DNA of 64,000 nucleotides from Halovulum dunhuangense (GTDB lineage: Bacteria > Pseudomonadota > Alphaproteobacteria > Rhodobacterales > Rhodobacteraceae), in the NCBI RefSeq assembly GCF_013093415.1, contig NZ_JABFBC010000001.1, positions 248,001 to 312,000 of the forward strand, written 5' to 3'. The notes beneath the pieces were generated by a model. That model was not told the DNA's origin. It saw only the letters and a program-made list of their open reading frames with translations, and searched no databases. The position numbers were made by a program, and so were the translations under genes. This document shows, in pieces, positions 24,551 to 33,124 of the stretch. Position 1 is the stretch's first letter; every line of letters begins with the position of its first letter.

Positions 24551-25201
24551 TCAACCTCCGCCGCCCAGAACGGCACGACCGGTGCGGACAAGGATCGCAA
24601 GGTCGGTGCGAAAACTGATGCGGCGCGCATAATCGGCGTCATGGGCTATCCGCTGGGTCAGCGTCAGCGCGTTGCGGCCTGCGACCTGCCAGGCGCCGGT
24701 GATCCCGGGCAACAGGGCCAGATACGCCTCGGCGTCGCGACCGTAGCGCGCCAGTTCGGCCCCTGTCACCGGACGCGGGCCGACCAGCGACATCTCGCCC
24801 CGCAGCACGTTCAGAAGCTGGGGCAACTCGTCGATGCTGGTCACGCGGAACAGGTGTCCCAACGGCGTCACGCGCGGGTCGTGGCGCAGCTTTCGGGTGG
24901 ACTGCCATTCCGCCCGCGCCGCCGGGTCCGCAGCCAGGTGACGCGCGAGAATCGCATCGCCATCGACCCGCATGGTCCGCAGCTTCCAGCAGCGAAAGGC
25001 GCGGCCGCCGCGGCCGATCCGGACATGCCCGTAGAACGGAGCGCCCCCGCCCGCCGCGATGCAGGCCGCGGCAAGCGCGACCAGCGGCAATGCGAGCGGC
25101 AGAAGCGCCAGCGCAATGCAAAGATCGAGCAGACGCTTCAGACGCGTGGCGTAAAGCGGCGCCGGGGCGAGGGCGAGAACGGGATCCCAGGAAAGGGACA
25201 T
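24551..25201 (-). CDS. Polyprenyl-phosphate sugar transferase, ExoY/WcaJ type (priming enzyme)
   Basis: 216 residues of the bacterial sugar-transferase family (PF02397). It transfers a sugar-1-phosphate to undecaprenyl phosphate as the first step of exopolysaccharide assembly. One membrane-embedded helix (LLDLCIALALLPLALPLVALA) is followed by the catalytic domain: CWKLRTMRVDGDA, SIDELPQLLNVLRGEMSLVGPRP and LPGITGAWQVAGRN. It is the short, monotopic form without the large multi-span N-terminal part. It is divergent from the BY-kinase gene across an AT-rich promoter region. Confidence 0.92.
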   Translation of the reverse strand: MSLSWDPVLALAPAPLYATRLKRLLDLCIALALLPLALPLVALAAACIAAGGGAPFYGHVRIGRGGRAFRCWKLRTMRVDGDAILARHLAADPAARAEWQSTRKLRHDPRVTPLGHLFRVTSIDELPQLLNVLRGEMSLVGPRPVTGAELARYGRDAEAYLALLPGITGAWQVAGRNALTLTQRIAHDADYARRISFRTDLAILVRTGRAVLGGGG

Positions 25202-25263
25202 GGCACGACTCCGATCACTGGCACCAGAAAAAACGGTGCGGATCGGGAAAGGTTCGACTCAAA

Positions 25264-25299
25264 TTCTAAACGAGTTGTAAGTTAGCGAAATTTTTAGAA
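25264..25299. promoter_or_regulatory. AT-rich control region with spaced inverted half-sites
   Basis: TTCTAAA (25264-25270) and TTTAGAA (25293-25299) are inverted copies 22 bases apart, in the most AT-rich patch of the divergent gap between the sugar transferase and BY-kinase genes. It is a plausible promoter/operator region for the polysaccharide cluster. No specific regulator can be named. Confidence 0.3.
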
Positions 25300-25429
25300 A
25301 CAAACCCGCAAGTAATACTTCCTTTACCATCGGGTGAGACGTTCGGATCGCCGCCATCGGAGCGCCCCCAATGCCTTGCCGAGTTCATCCTTTTCCATGC
25401 CCCGGCCGCCCGTCACGAAGCGCACGGCC

Positions 25430-27310
25430 ATGACGCGGCTTGCCTCCTTCCCGGCGATCGACCAGACCGCGCTCCCCCCGCAAGAGCCGCGGCTCGGCGA
25501 TCTCCTGCGCGGGTGGTGGCGCATCCTTGGCTGCGCGCTGCTGGGCGCGGGGCTGGGGCTGGCCTATCTGGCATGGCTCGCGACACCGCTCTACCGGGCG
25601 CAGGCGACGTTGCTGCTCGAGCCGCAGGAACCGCAGATGATCGACCTGGGCCAGGTGCTGCCCGCGCTGGGCCGCGACCCGCAGGCGCTGAACACCCAGC
25701 TCGAGGTGCTGCGCGCGCGGCTGCTGCTGGCCGGCGTCGTGGATGCGCTGGCCCTGACGACGGACCCGGAGTTCAACCGCGCCATCGGACCGGAGCCGCT
25801 GTTGTTCAGATTGCAGCGGATGGCGGCGGACAAGGGGATCGTCCCTGCACCCGAACCCGCGACCCCCGGCCCTGACGCCCAGCGCGAGGCGACCATAACC
25901 CGGCTCGCCGACCGGCTGGAACTGGCGGTCCAGCCTGAAAGCCTGGTGTTCACCCTGGCGATCCGGACCCGGGACGCCGCGAAAAGCGCGCGGATCGTCA
26001 ACCTGCTGGCGGAAAGCTACATCGCCGAACAGGTCCGCACGAAACTGTCGGCGACCGACCAGGCGACCGGCTGGCTTGCGGCCCGCGTCACGGAACTGAA
26101 ATCCCAGCTCGAGGCGGCCGAGTCGCTCGCACAATCCGCCCGATCCGCAAGCGGCATCCTCGGGCCCGAGCAGATCGCCGAGATGGAGCGGCGGCTGACC
26201 GCGCTGCGGGCCCGGCTTTCGAACGCCACGCTGCCGCCCGGCCAGCGCGAGGCGATCGCGACCGAAGCCGCCGATCTGGCAGAGCGCATCCGCGCAGCGA
26301 CCGACGGGATGGCGGCCCTGGCACAGCTCGACCGCGAGGCCGATGCGACCGGGCTTCTGTACGAGAGTTTCCTCACCCGCCTGAAAGAGACCGCGATCCA
26401 GACCGGCGCCCATCAGCCCGATGCCCGGATCCTGTCGCCGGCCGTCGCCCCGCCCAGCCCGCACAGCCCGCGCCCGGCGCTGATCCTGCTTCTGGGCCTG
26501 ATCCTTGGCGCCGGCGCCGGCGCGATCTGGGTGCTCGCCCGCGAGGAATGGAGCGCGCGCCTGCGCACCGCCGAAGAAGCCGAGCGGGTGACCGGGCTTC
26601 CGGTGCTTGCCAGCCTTCCCGAACTTGGAGAGCGCCATCGCGACCCCCTTCACCACGCGATCCAGCGCCCCGATGCGCCGCTGGCCGCCGCCGTCCGGTC
26701 GCTGCGCGGATCGATCCTGCTGTCAAATCTCGACCGGCCCCCGCGGGTGATCCTCGTCACCTCCTCGGTCGCCGGCGAGGGCAAGACCACCCATGCGCTG
26801 CTTCTGGCACAGATGCTGGCCGCCTGGGGCAAGTCGGTGCTGCTGATCGAGGCGGACACCCGCCGCGCCGGGATACTCGGCCGGCTGGGCCTGCCGCGGC
26901 AGCGCGGGCTTCTGTCGGTGCTGGCCGGGCTCTGCCCCCTCGATGAGGCGCTTGTCGCTCCCGCGGGACTGTCCTTCAGCATCCTTCCCGGCGAGGCCAC
27001 GTCGGCCAATGCCGCGGACATCCTCGCCACCGGGCGATTCCGCGACTTCCTCAAGAAGATGCGCGATACCTATGACCACGTCGTCATCGACACCCCGCCA
27101 GTGCTCGATACGGCGGATGCGCGGGTGCTGGCGCCCGCCGCGGACGCGGTCATCTACGCCGCCCGCTGGAACCGCACCACCCGCGCCCAGCTGCGCCGGG
27201 GGCTGGCGCAGTTCCGCAACTACGGCCTGCCCGTCACCGGCATCGCCCTGACCCGCATCGCGCCCCGCCATGCCCGCGCCCTGCACGGCGGCTATCATGC
27301 GCGGCCCTAG
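25430..27310 (+). CDS. Wzz/BY-kinase chain-length and export regulator (ExoP-like)
   Basis: About 626 residues from ATG 25430; starts at 25397 or GTG 25334 cannot be excluded because none has a strong ribosome-binding site. It has a Wzz domain with membrane helices at about residues 29-50 and 350-369 and a periplasmic coiled-coil middle. The C-terminal cytoplasmic tyrosine-kinase domain has Walker A SSVAGEGKTT (about 444-453), Walker A' LLIEADTRR (about 470) and Walker B VVIDTPPV (about 550). It controls polymer length and export. The C-terminus ends HGGYHARP with a single tyrosine instead of the usual tyrosine cluster. Confidence 0.88.
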   Translation: MTRLASFPAIDQTALPPQEPRLGDLLRGWWRILGCALLGAGLGLAYLAWLATPLYRAQATLLLEPQEPQMIDLGQVLPALGRDPQALNTQLEVLRARLLLAGVVDALALTTDPEFNRAIGPEPLLFRLQRMAADKGIVPAPEPATPGPDAQREATITRLADRLELAVQPESLVFTLAIRTRDAAKSARIVNLLAESYIAEQVRTKLSATDQATGWLAARVTELKSQLEAAESLAQSARSASGILGPEQIAEMERRLTALRARLSNATLPPGQREAIATEAADLAERIRAATDGMAALAQLDREADATGLLYESFLTRLKETAIQTGAHQPDARILSPAVAPPSPHSPRPALILLLGLILGAGAGAIWVLAREEWSARLRTAEEAERVTGLPVLASLPELGERHRDPLHHAIQRPDAPLAAAVRSLRGSILLSNLDRPPRVILVTSSVAGEGKTTHALLLAQMLAAWGKSVLLIEADTRRAGILGRLGLPRQRGLLSVLAGLCPLDEALVAPAGLSFSILPGEATSANAADILATGRFRDFLKKMRDTYDHVVIDTPPVLDTADARVLAPAADAVIYAARWNRTTRAQLRRGLAQFRNYGLPVTGIALTRIAPRHARALHGGYHARP

Positions 27311-28592
27311 TCGCGCCGGCTGGGCGCTGCCAGCGGCCCTGCTGGGCGCACAGGCTTTCGCGGCCCTGGGCGGGGCGCTGGCGACGCTGGTTCTTGCGGG
27401 GATGATGACACCGGACGCCTTTGGCCGCGGCAACGCCCTTGTCGGCATCGCGATGCTGGGATCGCTCGCGCTCAGCGGCAATCTCGAGGCGGGGGCGTTC
27501 CGCTTTCTCTGTACCGGCACCGACGCGGACCGCGCGCGGTTCCTGCGCGCCAGCGACCTGCTGATCCTTGCAGGCGCAATCCTGGCGATCCCGCTCTGCC
27601 TGGTCATCGCCCTGCCATCCGGGGCAAGCATGGCAGAGGTGGCGCTGCTTCTGGCACTGTTTCCCGCCCTTGCCCTGTTCCGCGCACGCGCGCGGCAGGG
27701 GGCCGCGCTGGGCACGCCGGGCCGGGCGGCGCTGCCGCGGCTTGTGGCGCGCCCGGCGGCCTTTCTCGTCCTCGCGGCGGGCGTCTGGATCACCGGCGCG
27801 CAACCGCTCGCCTGGGCCCTGCCCACCGCGCTTCTGACGGCGACACTGGCGGGGCTTTCAATTCAGCATCGGCTGCTGCGGACCCGGTTTCACCCCCTGA
27901 AGCGACATGGCGGCAAGCCTGGCTGGAACATCGACTGGCTTCGCACCGGCATCGCCTTCCTGCCTTCGCTCCTGCTGACCGAATATCATCGTGCACTCGT
28001 CCTGGTGGTGGCCGGGATGACGCTGTCGGCGGCCATGCTCGGCCATCTGGCCCTCGCCCTTTCGCTGGCTGCCCTGCCCGGGCTTGCGCTCATTGCCATG
28101 GAAATGGCGACCACCCAGCGCCTGACCCAGGCCGCGCTGTCAGGCGATACCGCGCGCAGCGCCGCCATTCTGGCCCGTATCGCCCGGGCTCGCTGCCTTG
28201 TGCTTCTGGCGGTGCTGGTGCCCTTCGTTGCCCTTCTCGAACCAGCCTGCGCGCGGCTTTTCCCCGGCTATCCCGGGCTTGCGGCGACGGCCTGGCCGCT
28301 GCTGGCCATGCCGGTGGGCCGCGCGCTCCTGGGTAACCCGCTCCATGTCCTGGCGCTCAAGGGCGAGAATGGCGCGGCCTTCATCGTCTGCGGGGCCGGG
28401 GTCGGCCTGACGGTTCCGGCGATCCTTGCAGGCGCCATGCTTGCCGGCGCGCCGGGGGCGGCGCTGGGGGCGGCGCTGGCCCAGACCGCGACCGGCATCG
28501 CGCTCTGGGCGTTGTGCCGACGGCGCTGCGGTATCGACCTCTCGGTGCTCAGCCTGCGCCGCGCCGAGTCCGCAACCCTGCCCGTGACCTGA
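27297..28592 (+). CDS. Polysaccharide flippase-like multi-span membrane protein
   Basis: 431 residues from ATG 27297, overlapping the BY-kinase stop by 14 bases. About 12 hydrophobic segments and scattered arginine-rich cytoplasmic loops fit the MATE-like Wzx/MviN polysaccharide exporter group. I see no unambiguous family motif. The location directly after the BY-kinase supports a role in moving the lipid-linked repeat unit across the inner membrane. The last 44 bp overlap the 3' end of the convergent glycosyltransferase gene. Confidence 0.7.
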   Translation: MRGPSRAGWALPAALLGAQAFAALGGALATLVLAGMMTPDAFGRGNALVGIAMLGSLALSGNLEAGAFRFLCTGTDADRARFLRASDLLILAGAILAIPLCLVIALPSGASMAEVALLLALFPALALFRARARQGAALGTPGRAALPRLVARPAAFLVLAAGVWITGAQPLAWALPTALLTATLAGLSIQHRLLRTRFHPLKRHGGKPGWNIDWLRTGIAFLPSLLLTEYHRALVLVVAGMTLSAAMLGHLALALSLAALPGLALIAMEMATTQRLTQAALSGDTARSAAILARIARARCLVLLAVLVPFVALLEPACARLFPGYPGLAATAWPLLAMPVGRALLGNPLHVLALKGENGAAFIVCGAGVGLTVPAILAGAMLAGAPGAALGAALAQTATGIALWALCRRRCGIDLSVLSLRRAESATLPVT

Positions 28593-29718
28593 CGGCCGGG
28601 CGCGGATCCGATAGCGCGACCGAGGCCCGAACCTCGGCATCCTGCAACGCGAAATCCGACACGGGGCGCGCCAGCAACCCGGCCGAGATCGCAGCCAGCG
28701 ACGGCCCCGCCTCCAGCAGGGCGGCGGCGATCGCTACGGGATCGGGCGCATCGAAGACGATCCCCGCGCCCTCTGCCACGATCCGCTGCCCGGTGGCGGT
28801 GTCCGCCAGGGCAAGGCAGGGGCAGCCGAAGAACCCGGCCTCGTAGATCCGGTTGGGCCACAGCCAGTCCGAGTTTCCGCCCCGCTGCCACATGTCCTGC
28901 GCCCAGACGCAGTCTAGCGCGGCATAGGCCTCCGCCAGTCCATGGGGATAGGCGTAGCCCCCCTCGAAGGTGACGTTGGGCCGGCCGGCCAGCACCGTGT
29001 CGAAATCCGGCAGCTGGTGGCGATGCACGATCCCTCGCATCACGATCCGCACACGCGGTCCCATCAGATCGGCCAGCGCCGTCAGAAGCCGCAGGCTTTC
29101 GGGGCACCTCAGCGTGCCGACCCAGCCCAGGCGCAGCGGATCCGCCACGGATGCGCGCGGCTCGGGCCGGGCCGGCGGTCCCGCCGGCCAGTGGATCCGG
29201 TTCTCGACCAGCATCGCCCGGCCGCGATAGCCCTGCATCGGTTCGAAGTACCCGGACAGGAAGCGCGGTGCACTGACCAGAAGGCGCATGCAGCGCGCAA
29301 GCACCCGCCGCTCCGCCCAGCGCGCAAGCCGGCCCTTCGCACCCCGCGCCAGCATAAGCCCGTGGATGTCGAGACATTGGTAGACCAGCGGAACGGCCCG
29401 CCCGGCCATGACCCGCGCCACCAGCGCCAGAAGGGCCATGTCCAGGTTCCGCGCGACGATGACCTCGGCCCGGCGCATTGTCCCGCGCGCCGCCCAGAGC
29501 CGCGGGAACGCGCCCAGCAGCGCCAGAACCCTGCCCATCCCGACCCCGTGGCCGACAGGTCCAAGCGTGGTTTCCGACCACTCCGGCACAGCCGGGCAAC
29601 CGCCCTCCGGCTTGCGGAAGCCGATCACCTCGACCTCCATGCCGGCCCCCCGCAGCGCGCGTATCCAGCGGATCTCGGCCGGCTCGCCCAGGTCATGGGC
29701 CAGAAGCACGACCCGCAT
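28549..29718 (-). CDS. Glycosyltransferase, GT4-like
   Basis: 389 residues. Start ATG 29718 shares one base with the stop of the upstream GT2 gene (TGATG), so the two are co-translated; the frame is open further upstream only by chance. The N-terminus MRVVLLAHDLGEPAEIRWIRALRGAG and the later EAGFFGCPCLAL acceptor/donor region fit GT-B-fold family 4-like transferases (a typical E-x7-E position occurs around EAGFFGCP). It adds a sugar to the lipid-linked polysaccharide repeat in the cytoplasm. Donor and linkage are unknown. Confidence 0.75.
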   Translation of the reverse strand: MRVVLLAHDLGEPAEIRWIRALRGAGMEVEVIGFRKPEGGCPAVPEWSETTLGPVGHGVGMGRVLALLGAFPRLWAARGTMRRAEVIVARNLDMALLALVARVMAGRAVPLVYQCLDIHGLMLARGAKGRLARWAERRVLARCMRLLVSAPRFLSGYFEPMQGYRGRAMLVENRIHWPAGPPARPEPRASVADPLRLGWVGTLRCPESLRLLTALADLMGPRVRIVMRGIVHRHQLPDFDTVLAGRPNVTFEGGYAYPHGLAEAYAALDCVWAQDMWQRGGNSDWLWPNRIYEAGFFGCPCLALADTATGQRIVAEGAGIVFDAPDPVAIAAALLEAGPSLAAISAGLLARPVSDFALQDAEVRASVALSDPRPAVRSRAGLRTRRGAG

Positions 29719-30827
29719 CAGCGCGCGCGCACAGGTGTCCAGCGGTGCAGCGCCCGGCCGCGCATGGCATGAAGGACACCCAGCGTGGTGCCCAGCATCT
29801 GCACCCCGATCCCCCACGGGGCCGAGAAGGGGAACACGCCGGCAGCGCCCAGCACCGCCGCAACCCCGAGTACCCCCGCCGCCATCGCGCCCCAGCCGGC
29901 CACCACCGCAAGCCCCAGCGCCGCAGCCAGCGCCAGGACCAGCCACAGCCCGGCGAACCAGCGCACCAGCTTGTGCGAGACGTACTTGAACCGATCCAGC
30001 CGTGACAGCCGCCCGATCCGCGGCCAGATGCTGCGATGCGCATGCCAGGCCCCGCAGCCGATACGGAAGGCGCGGGCAAAGCCGCGGCGATCCGGCGGCG
30101 CCAATTCGCGCACATGGACATCCTCGGCCATGACGACGCGGCGGCCCGCCAGCAGCGCCTCCATCGAGGGGCGGAAATCATCCGCCTCCGCCAGCGCGAA
30201 GCGCGGATAAAGCGCCCTGCGAATCGCCCACAACGCCCCGTCACAGCCCATGGTCGACCCCGTGGCCGTCTCCAGCAGGCGGATGCGATCCTCCAGCCCG
30301 CGATAGAACCGCCCGATCCGCGAGTTGCCGGCGCCGTCCTGCACCAGCCGCGCGGCCGCGGCGCCGATGCCGGGATCGTCAAGGTAGCGGCGCAGCGCCA
30401 GCAGGTCGCCCGGACAGAACCGGATGTTGGCATCCATCAGGAACAGAAGATCGGCCTCCTCGCCATCAATCATCGCCCGCAGCGCCGCCGCCTTTCCGAC
30501 CGGCTGCCGCGCGTGGCGCACCGCGATGCCCCCGCCCGCGGTATCCAGAAGTCGGCCGGTATGGTCCGTGCTTGCGTCATTCCAGATCGTGATCCGAAGC
30601 TCGGGCCAGGCCCGCCTCAGCGACCGCAACCTGCGCAGAAGCTCCGGCAGTTCCGCCGCCTCGTTGCGCGCGGCGATCAGCAGCGCGCAGCGCGGCGTGT
30701 CGGGCCGCAGACGCGCCGCCGGCGGATCGTGGCGCGGCAGGCAGGCAAGCAGCAGGGGATACAGGACAAAGGGATAGACCAGCAGCAGCGTCGAGCCCGC
30801 AAGCAGCAGGCCGAGAAGGATTTCCAT
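29718..30827 (-). CDS. Membrane glycosyltransferase, family 2
   Basis: 369 residues. An N-terminal membrane helix (LLGLLLAGSTLLLVYPFVLYP) is followed by a GT2 domain with ALLIAARNEAAELPELL, WNDASTDHT, the DXD-type LMDANIRF, an ADDF acceptor motif and AEDVHV. Two C-terminal membrane helices end the protein. The layout is that of processive or exopolysaccharide GT2 enzymes such as ExoA-like proteins. It is the upstream partner of the GT4-like gene. Confidence 0.85.
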   Translation of the reverse strand: MEILLGLLLAGSTLLLVYPFVLYPLLLACLPRHDPPAARLRPDTPRCALLIAARNEAAELPELLRRLRSLRRAWPELRITIWNDASTDHTGRLLDTAGGGIAVRHARQPVGKAAALRAMIDGEEADLLFLMDANIRFCPGDLLALRRYLDDPGIGAAAARLVQDGAGNSRIGRFYRGLEDRIRLLETATGSTMGCDGALWAIRRALYPRFALAEADDFRPSMEALLAGRRVVMAEDVHVRELAPPDRRGFARAFRIGCGAWHAHRSIWPRIGRLSRLDRFKYVSHKLVRWFAGLWLVLALAAALGLAVVAGWGAMAAGVLGVAAVLGAAGVFPFSAPWGIGVQMLGTTLGVLHAMRGRALHRWTPVRAR

Positions 30828-30882
30828 GGCGCGTTCACTCCCATTCGGTCGGTAAGCACGCGTTAACGCTGCGATGAAACGC

Positions 30883-30897
30883 TTAAGGAAGGATTAG
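30883..30897. promoter_or_regulatory. Near-consensus CtrA box TTAA-N7-TTAG
   Basis: TTAA at 30883-30886, seven bases, then TTAG at 30894-30897 matches the CtrA consensus TTAA-N7-TTAA at 7 of 8 positions. It lies in the 82-bp divergent gap between two glycosyltransferase genes, 12 bases before the ATG at 30910. Weak on its own, it gains weight from the perfect box at 35589 and another near match at 33087. Confidence 0.35.
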
Positions 30898-30909
30898 CCA
30901 CAGACGGGG

Positions 30910-31860
30910 ATGGACATGGCAATGACGACAGGCACCTCGGTGATGCTTGCGATAGCGACGTGCCGCCGCCCCGAGGGACTTGCGCGCTTGCTGGCGGCGG
31001 TGGCTGGGTTCGACGTTCCCCCTGGTGTCGCCTTCGCCGTCCATGTGGTCGACAACAGCCCCGAGGGATCGGCCCTGACCTTTCTGCGCCAGCGCGCCGT
31101 CACCTACCCCTTTCCGCTGACCTGCGGCCACGAACCCCGGCGCGGCCTCAGCCGGGCACGCAACGCGGCGCTGCGCAGGGCGCTTGCCGCGGACGCAAAC
31201 CTGATGGGCTTCATAGATGATGACGAGATGCCAGAGCAGAACTGGCTCTCCGCGCATCTGGCCACCCTGTCCCGCAGCGGCGCGGATGCAAGCCTCGGCC
31301 CCGTCACGCCCCGCTTCGACCGCACCCCGCCTCGATGGATCGCGCGCGGCGGCTTCCTTGCCATGGCGGGCCATCCCGACGGCGCCCCGCTGCGCTTCGG
31401 CGCGACGTCGAACATCCTGTTCCGCACCGCACCTGTCCGCACCGCAGACCTGTCCTTCGATCCGGCGCTCGACCTGACCGGGGGCGAGGATACGGCATTC
31501 TTCGATGCCTACCTCCGAACCGGCGCGCGCATCGTGTTCTGCGCCGCCGCCGGCGTGGAAGAGGACATCCCCCCCTCCCGCGCCAGCCTGCCTTGGCTCT
31601 GGCGACGCTGGCGGCGCAGCGGGCAGACAAACGCCCGGCTGATGCTCGGCCGGCATCCCGTCGCGGGCCGGCCGGCCTGCCTGCTGGGCGGGGCGCTTCG
31701 CCTTGCCGCCGGAAGCGCCCTGCTTCTTGCGCTGCTCCCGCTTGGCGTCACCGGCCATCCCGGCTGGGCCCGCGGGCTGAAGATCGCGGCGCGCGGCGCT
31801 GGCTTCGTCGATATCGCGGCAGGCCGCAGCATTCACGAATACGCGACGCTGGTGCGCTGA
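30910..31860 (+). CDS. Glycosyltransferase, family 2
   Basis: 316 residues (ATG 30910; ATG 30916 also possible). GT-A fold: VMLAIATCRRPEGLARLLAAV, VVDNSPEGSA, GLSRARNAAL, the metal-binding GFIDDDEMPEQNWL and a late GGEDTAFFDAYLRTGARIVFCA acceptor motif. It has a short C-terminal hydrophobic stretch. It should add one sugar of the repeat unit. The last 28 bp overlap the end of the convergent ligase/polymerase gene. Confidence 0.85.
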   Translation: MDMAMTTGTSVMLAIATCRRPEGLARLLAAVAGFDVPPGVAFAVHVVDNSPEGSALTFLRQRAVTYPFPLTCGHEPRRGLSRARNAALRRALAADANLMGFIDDDEMPEQNWLSAHLATLSRSGADASLGPVTPRFDRTPPRWIARGGFLAMAGHPDGAPLRFGATSNILFRTAPVRTADLSFDPALDLTGGEDTAFFDAYLRTGARIVFCAAAGVEEDIPPSRASLPWLWRRWRRSGQTNARLMLGRHPVAGRPACLLGGALRLAAGSALLLALLPLGVTGHPGWARGLKIAARGAGFVDIAAGRSIHEYATLVR

Positions 31861-33062
31861 ACGGGCCGGGCAGCCGCCAGCAAGGCCGCGATCAGCACCA
31901 TCGTGATCTCGTGCGGGCGATGCAGCGAAGAGCCCAGCGCCGACAGCACGAGCAGCGTCAGAAGCAGCACAAGCGCCCAGACCCGCACCGGGCCGGGATC
32001 CAGCCGCCAAAGACCCGACAGCGTGCGCCACAGCAGGATGCCCATGGCCGCCAACCCGGCCGGGCCAAGACCGACCAGGATCTCCAGCGCGAAATTGTGG
32101 AAGACGGCGACGGTTTCGCCGTAAAGCCGGGTCAGGATCCAGGTCTCCTGCGCGAAACGGGGCGCGGACCAGTACGCCATGTAGCCATGCCCCAGCAGCG
32201 GCCGGTCAGAGATCCGGTCCAGCGCCACCTCCCACAGAAGGGTGCGGCCAGTCATCGTGGCGTTCTTGCCAAGCGCCTGCAGAAGCGTCGCGACCGGATC
32301 GGCGCCCAACTGCCAGACCAGCGTCAACCCTCCCAGCGCCGCGGCGCCCGCCGTCACAAGCGCCATCGCCCGCAGGGTGCCGCCGCGGCCCGCGACCAGC
32401 CACCACAACATCAGCCCGCCCATCGCCGCGGCCATCACCAGCGATGTGGCCGACCGCGACGCAGCGATCATCGCGACCGCCAGCATGACACAGGCCATCG
32501 CGACCACGCGCCCGCGCCAGTCCCGCGCGGTCAGCACAACGAGAAGCCCCGCCAGCAGCACCAGAAGCGCCCGCTGGCCAAGCGCATTCTTCTGGGCATA
32601 GATCCCCAGAAAGCCGCCGCCCGGCGCATGCGAAAGTCCAAGCCAGCCACCAAGATTCAGCGTCGATGCGACAAGCGTCGCGGACAGCGCCAGCAGCAGG
32701 GCGCGCGCCAGCCCCTCCAGCCCCAGCCTGTGCCCGATCCAGGCCCCGGCAACACAGGTGAAGCACAATTGCAACGCCGCTGTCAGCGTCACCCCCGGCG
32801 CCTCGGACCATAGCGTTGAGCACAGGCAGACCAGCGGGAACGGCACCAGCGCCGGGCATCGCCGCACAAGCCCCGCCAGGGCCCCCGGATCGATACAGAA
32901 ACGCAGGCAGAATGCGCCGTAGACCAACGCCGTCAGGGCGCTACCCGTCGGAAACCGCGCCAGCGCCTCGGCCGTCCAGGCCAGCAGCAGCACCGCAAGG
33001 GCCATGTCCAGCCACTGGGGCGCAAGCGGTACGGGGTGGGCAGGGGACAGGGCCTGGGTCAT
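31833..33062 (-). CDS. O-antigen ligase/polymerase-like membrane protein (Wzy/WaaL family)
   Basis: 409 residues from ATG 33062, with about 10-12 membrane helices and one long periplasmic loop region (YMAYWSAPRFAQETWILTRLYGETVAVFHN) containing the HN pattern typical of the Wzy_C domain. An IYAQKNALGQRALLVLL segment is also characteristic. It polymerises or ligates lipid-linked repeats at the periplasmic side. In this cluster, with Wzz and flippase candidates, polymerase (Wzy) is the more likely role. Confidence 0.82.
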   Translation of the reverse strand: MTQALSPAHPVPLAPQWLDMALAVLLLAWTAEALARFPTGSALTALVYGAFCLRFCIDPGALAGLVRRCPALVPFPLVCLCSTLWSEAPGVTLTAALQLCFTCVAGAWIGHRLGLEGLARALLLALSATLVASTLNLGGWLGLSHAPGGGFLGIYAQKNALGQRALLVLLAGLLVVLTARDWRGRVVAMACVMLAVAMIAASRSATSLVMAAAMGGLMLWWLVAGRGGTLRAMALVTAGAAALGGLTLVWQLGADPVATLLQALGKNATMTGRTLLWEVALDRISDRPLLGHGYMAYWSAPRFAQETWILTRLYGETVAVFHNFALEILVGLGPAGLAAMGILLWRTLSGLWRLDPGPVRVWALVLLLTLLVLSALGSSLHRPHEITMVLIAALLAAARPVQRTSVAYS

Positions 33063-33086
33063 GCCCCGCACCCTGCCCATCCACGA

Positions 33087-33102
33087 TAAACAAGCCGTTA
33101 AC
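33087..33102. promoter_or_regulatory. Near-consensus CtrA box TAAA-N7-TTAAC
   Basis: TAAA (33087-33090), seven bases, then TTAAC (33098-33102) matches TTAA-N7-TTAAC except at one base. It lies in the 62-bp divergent gap between the ligase/polymerase gene and the sulfotransferase, in a position to affect either. Confidence 0.35.
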
Positions 33103-33124
33103 CCTGCTGTGCCAGCCTCGCGCC

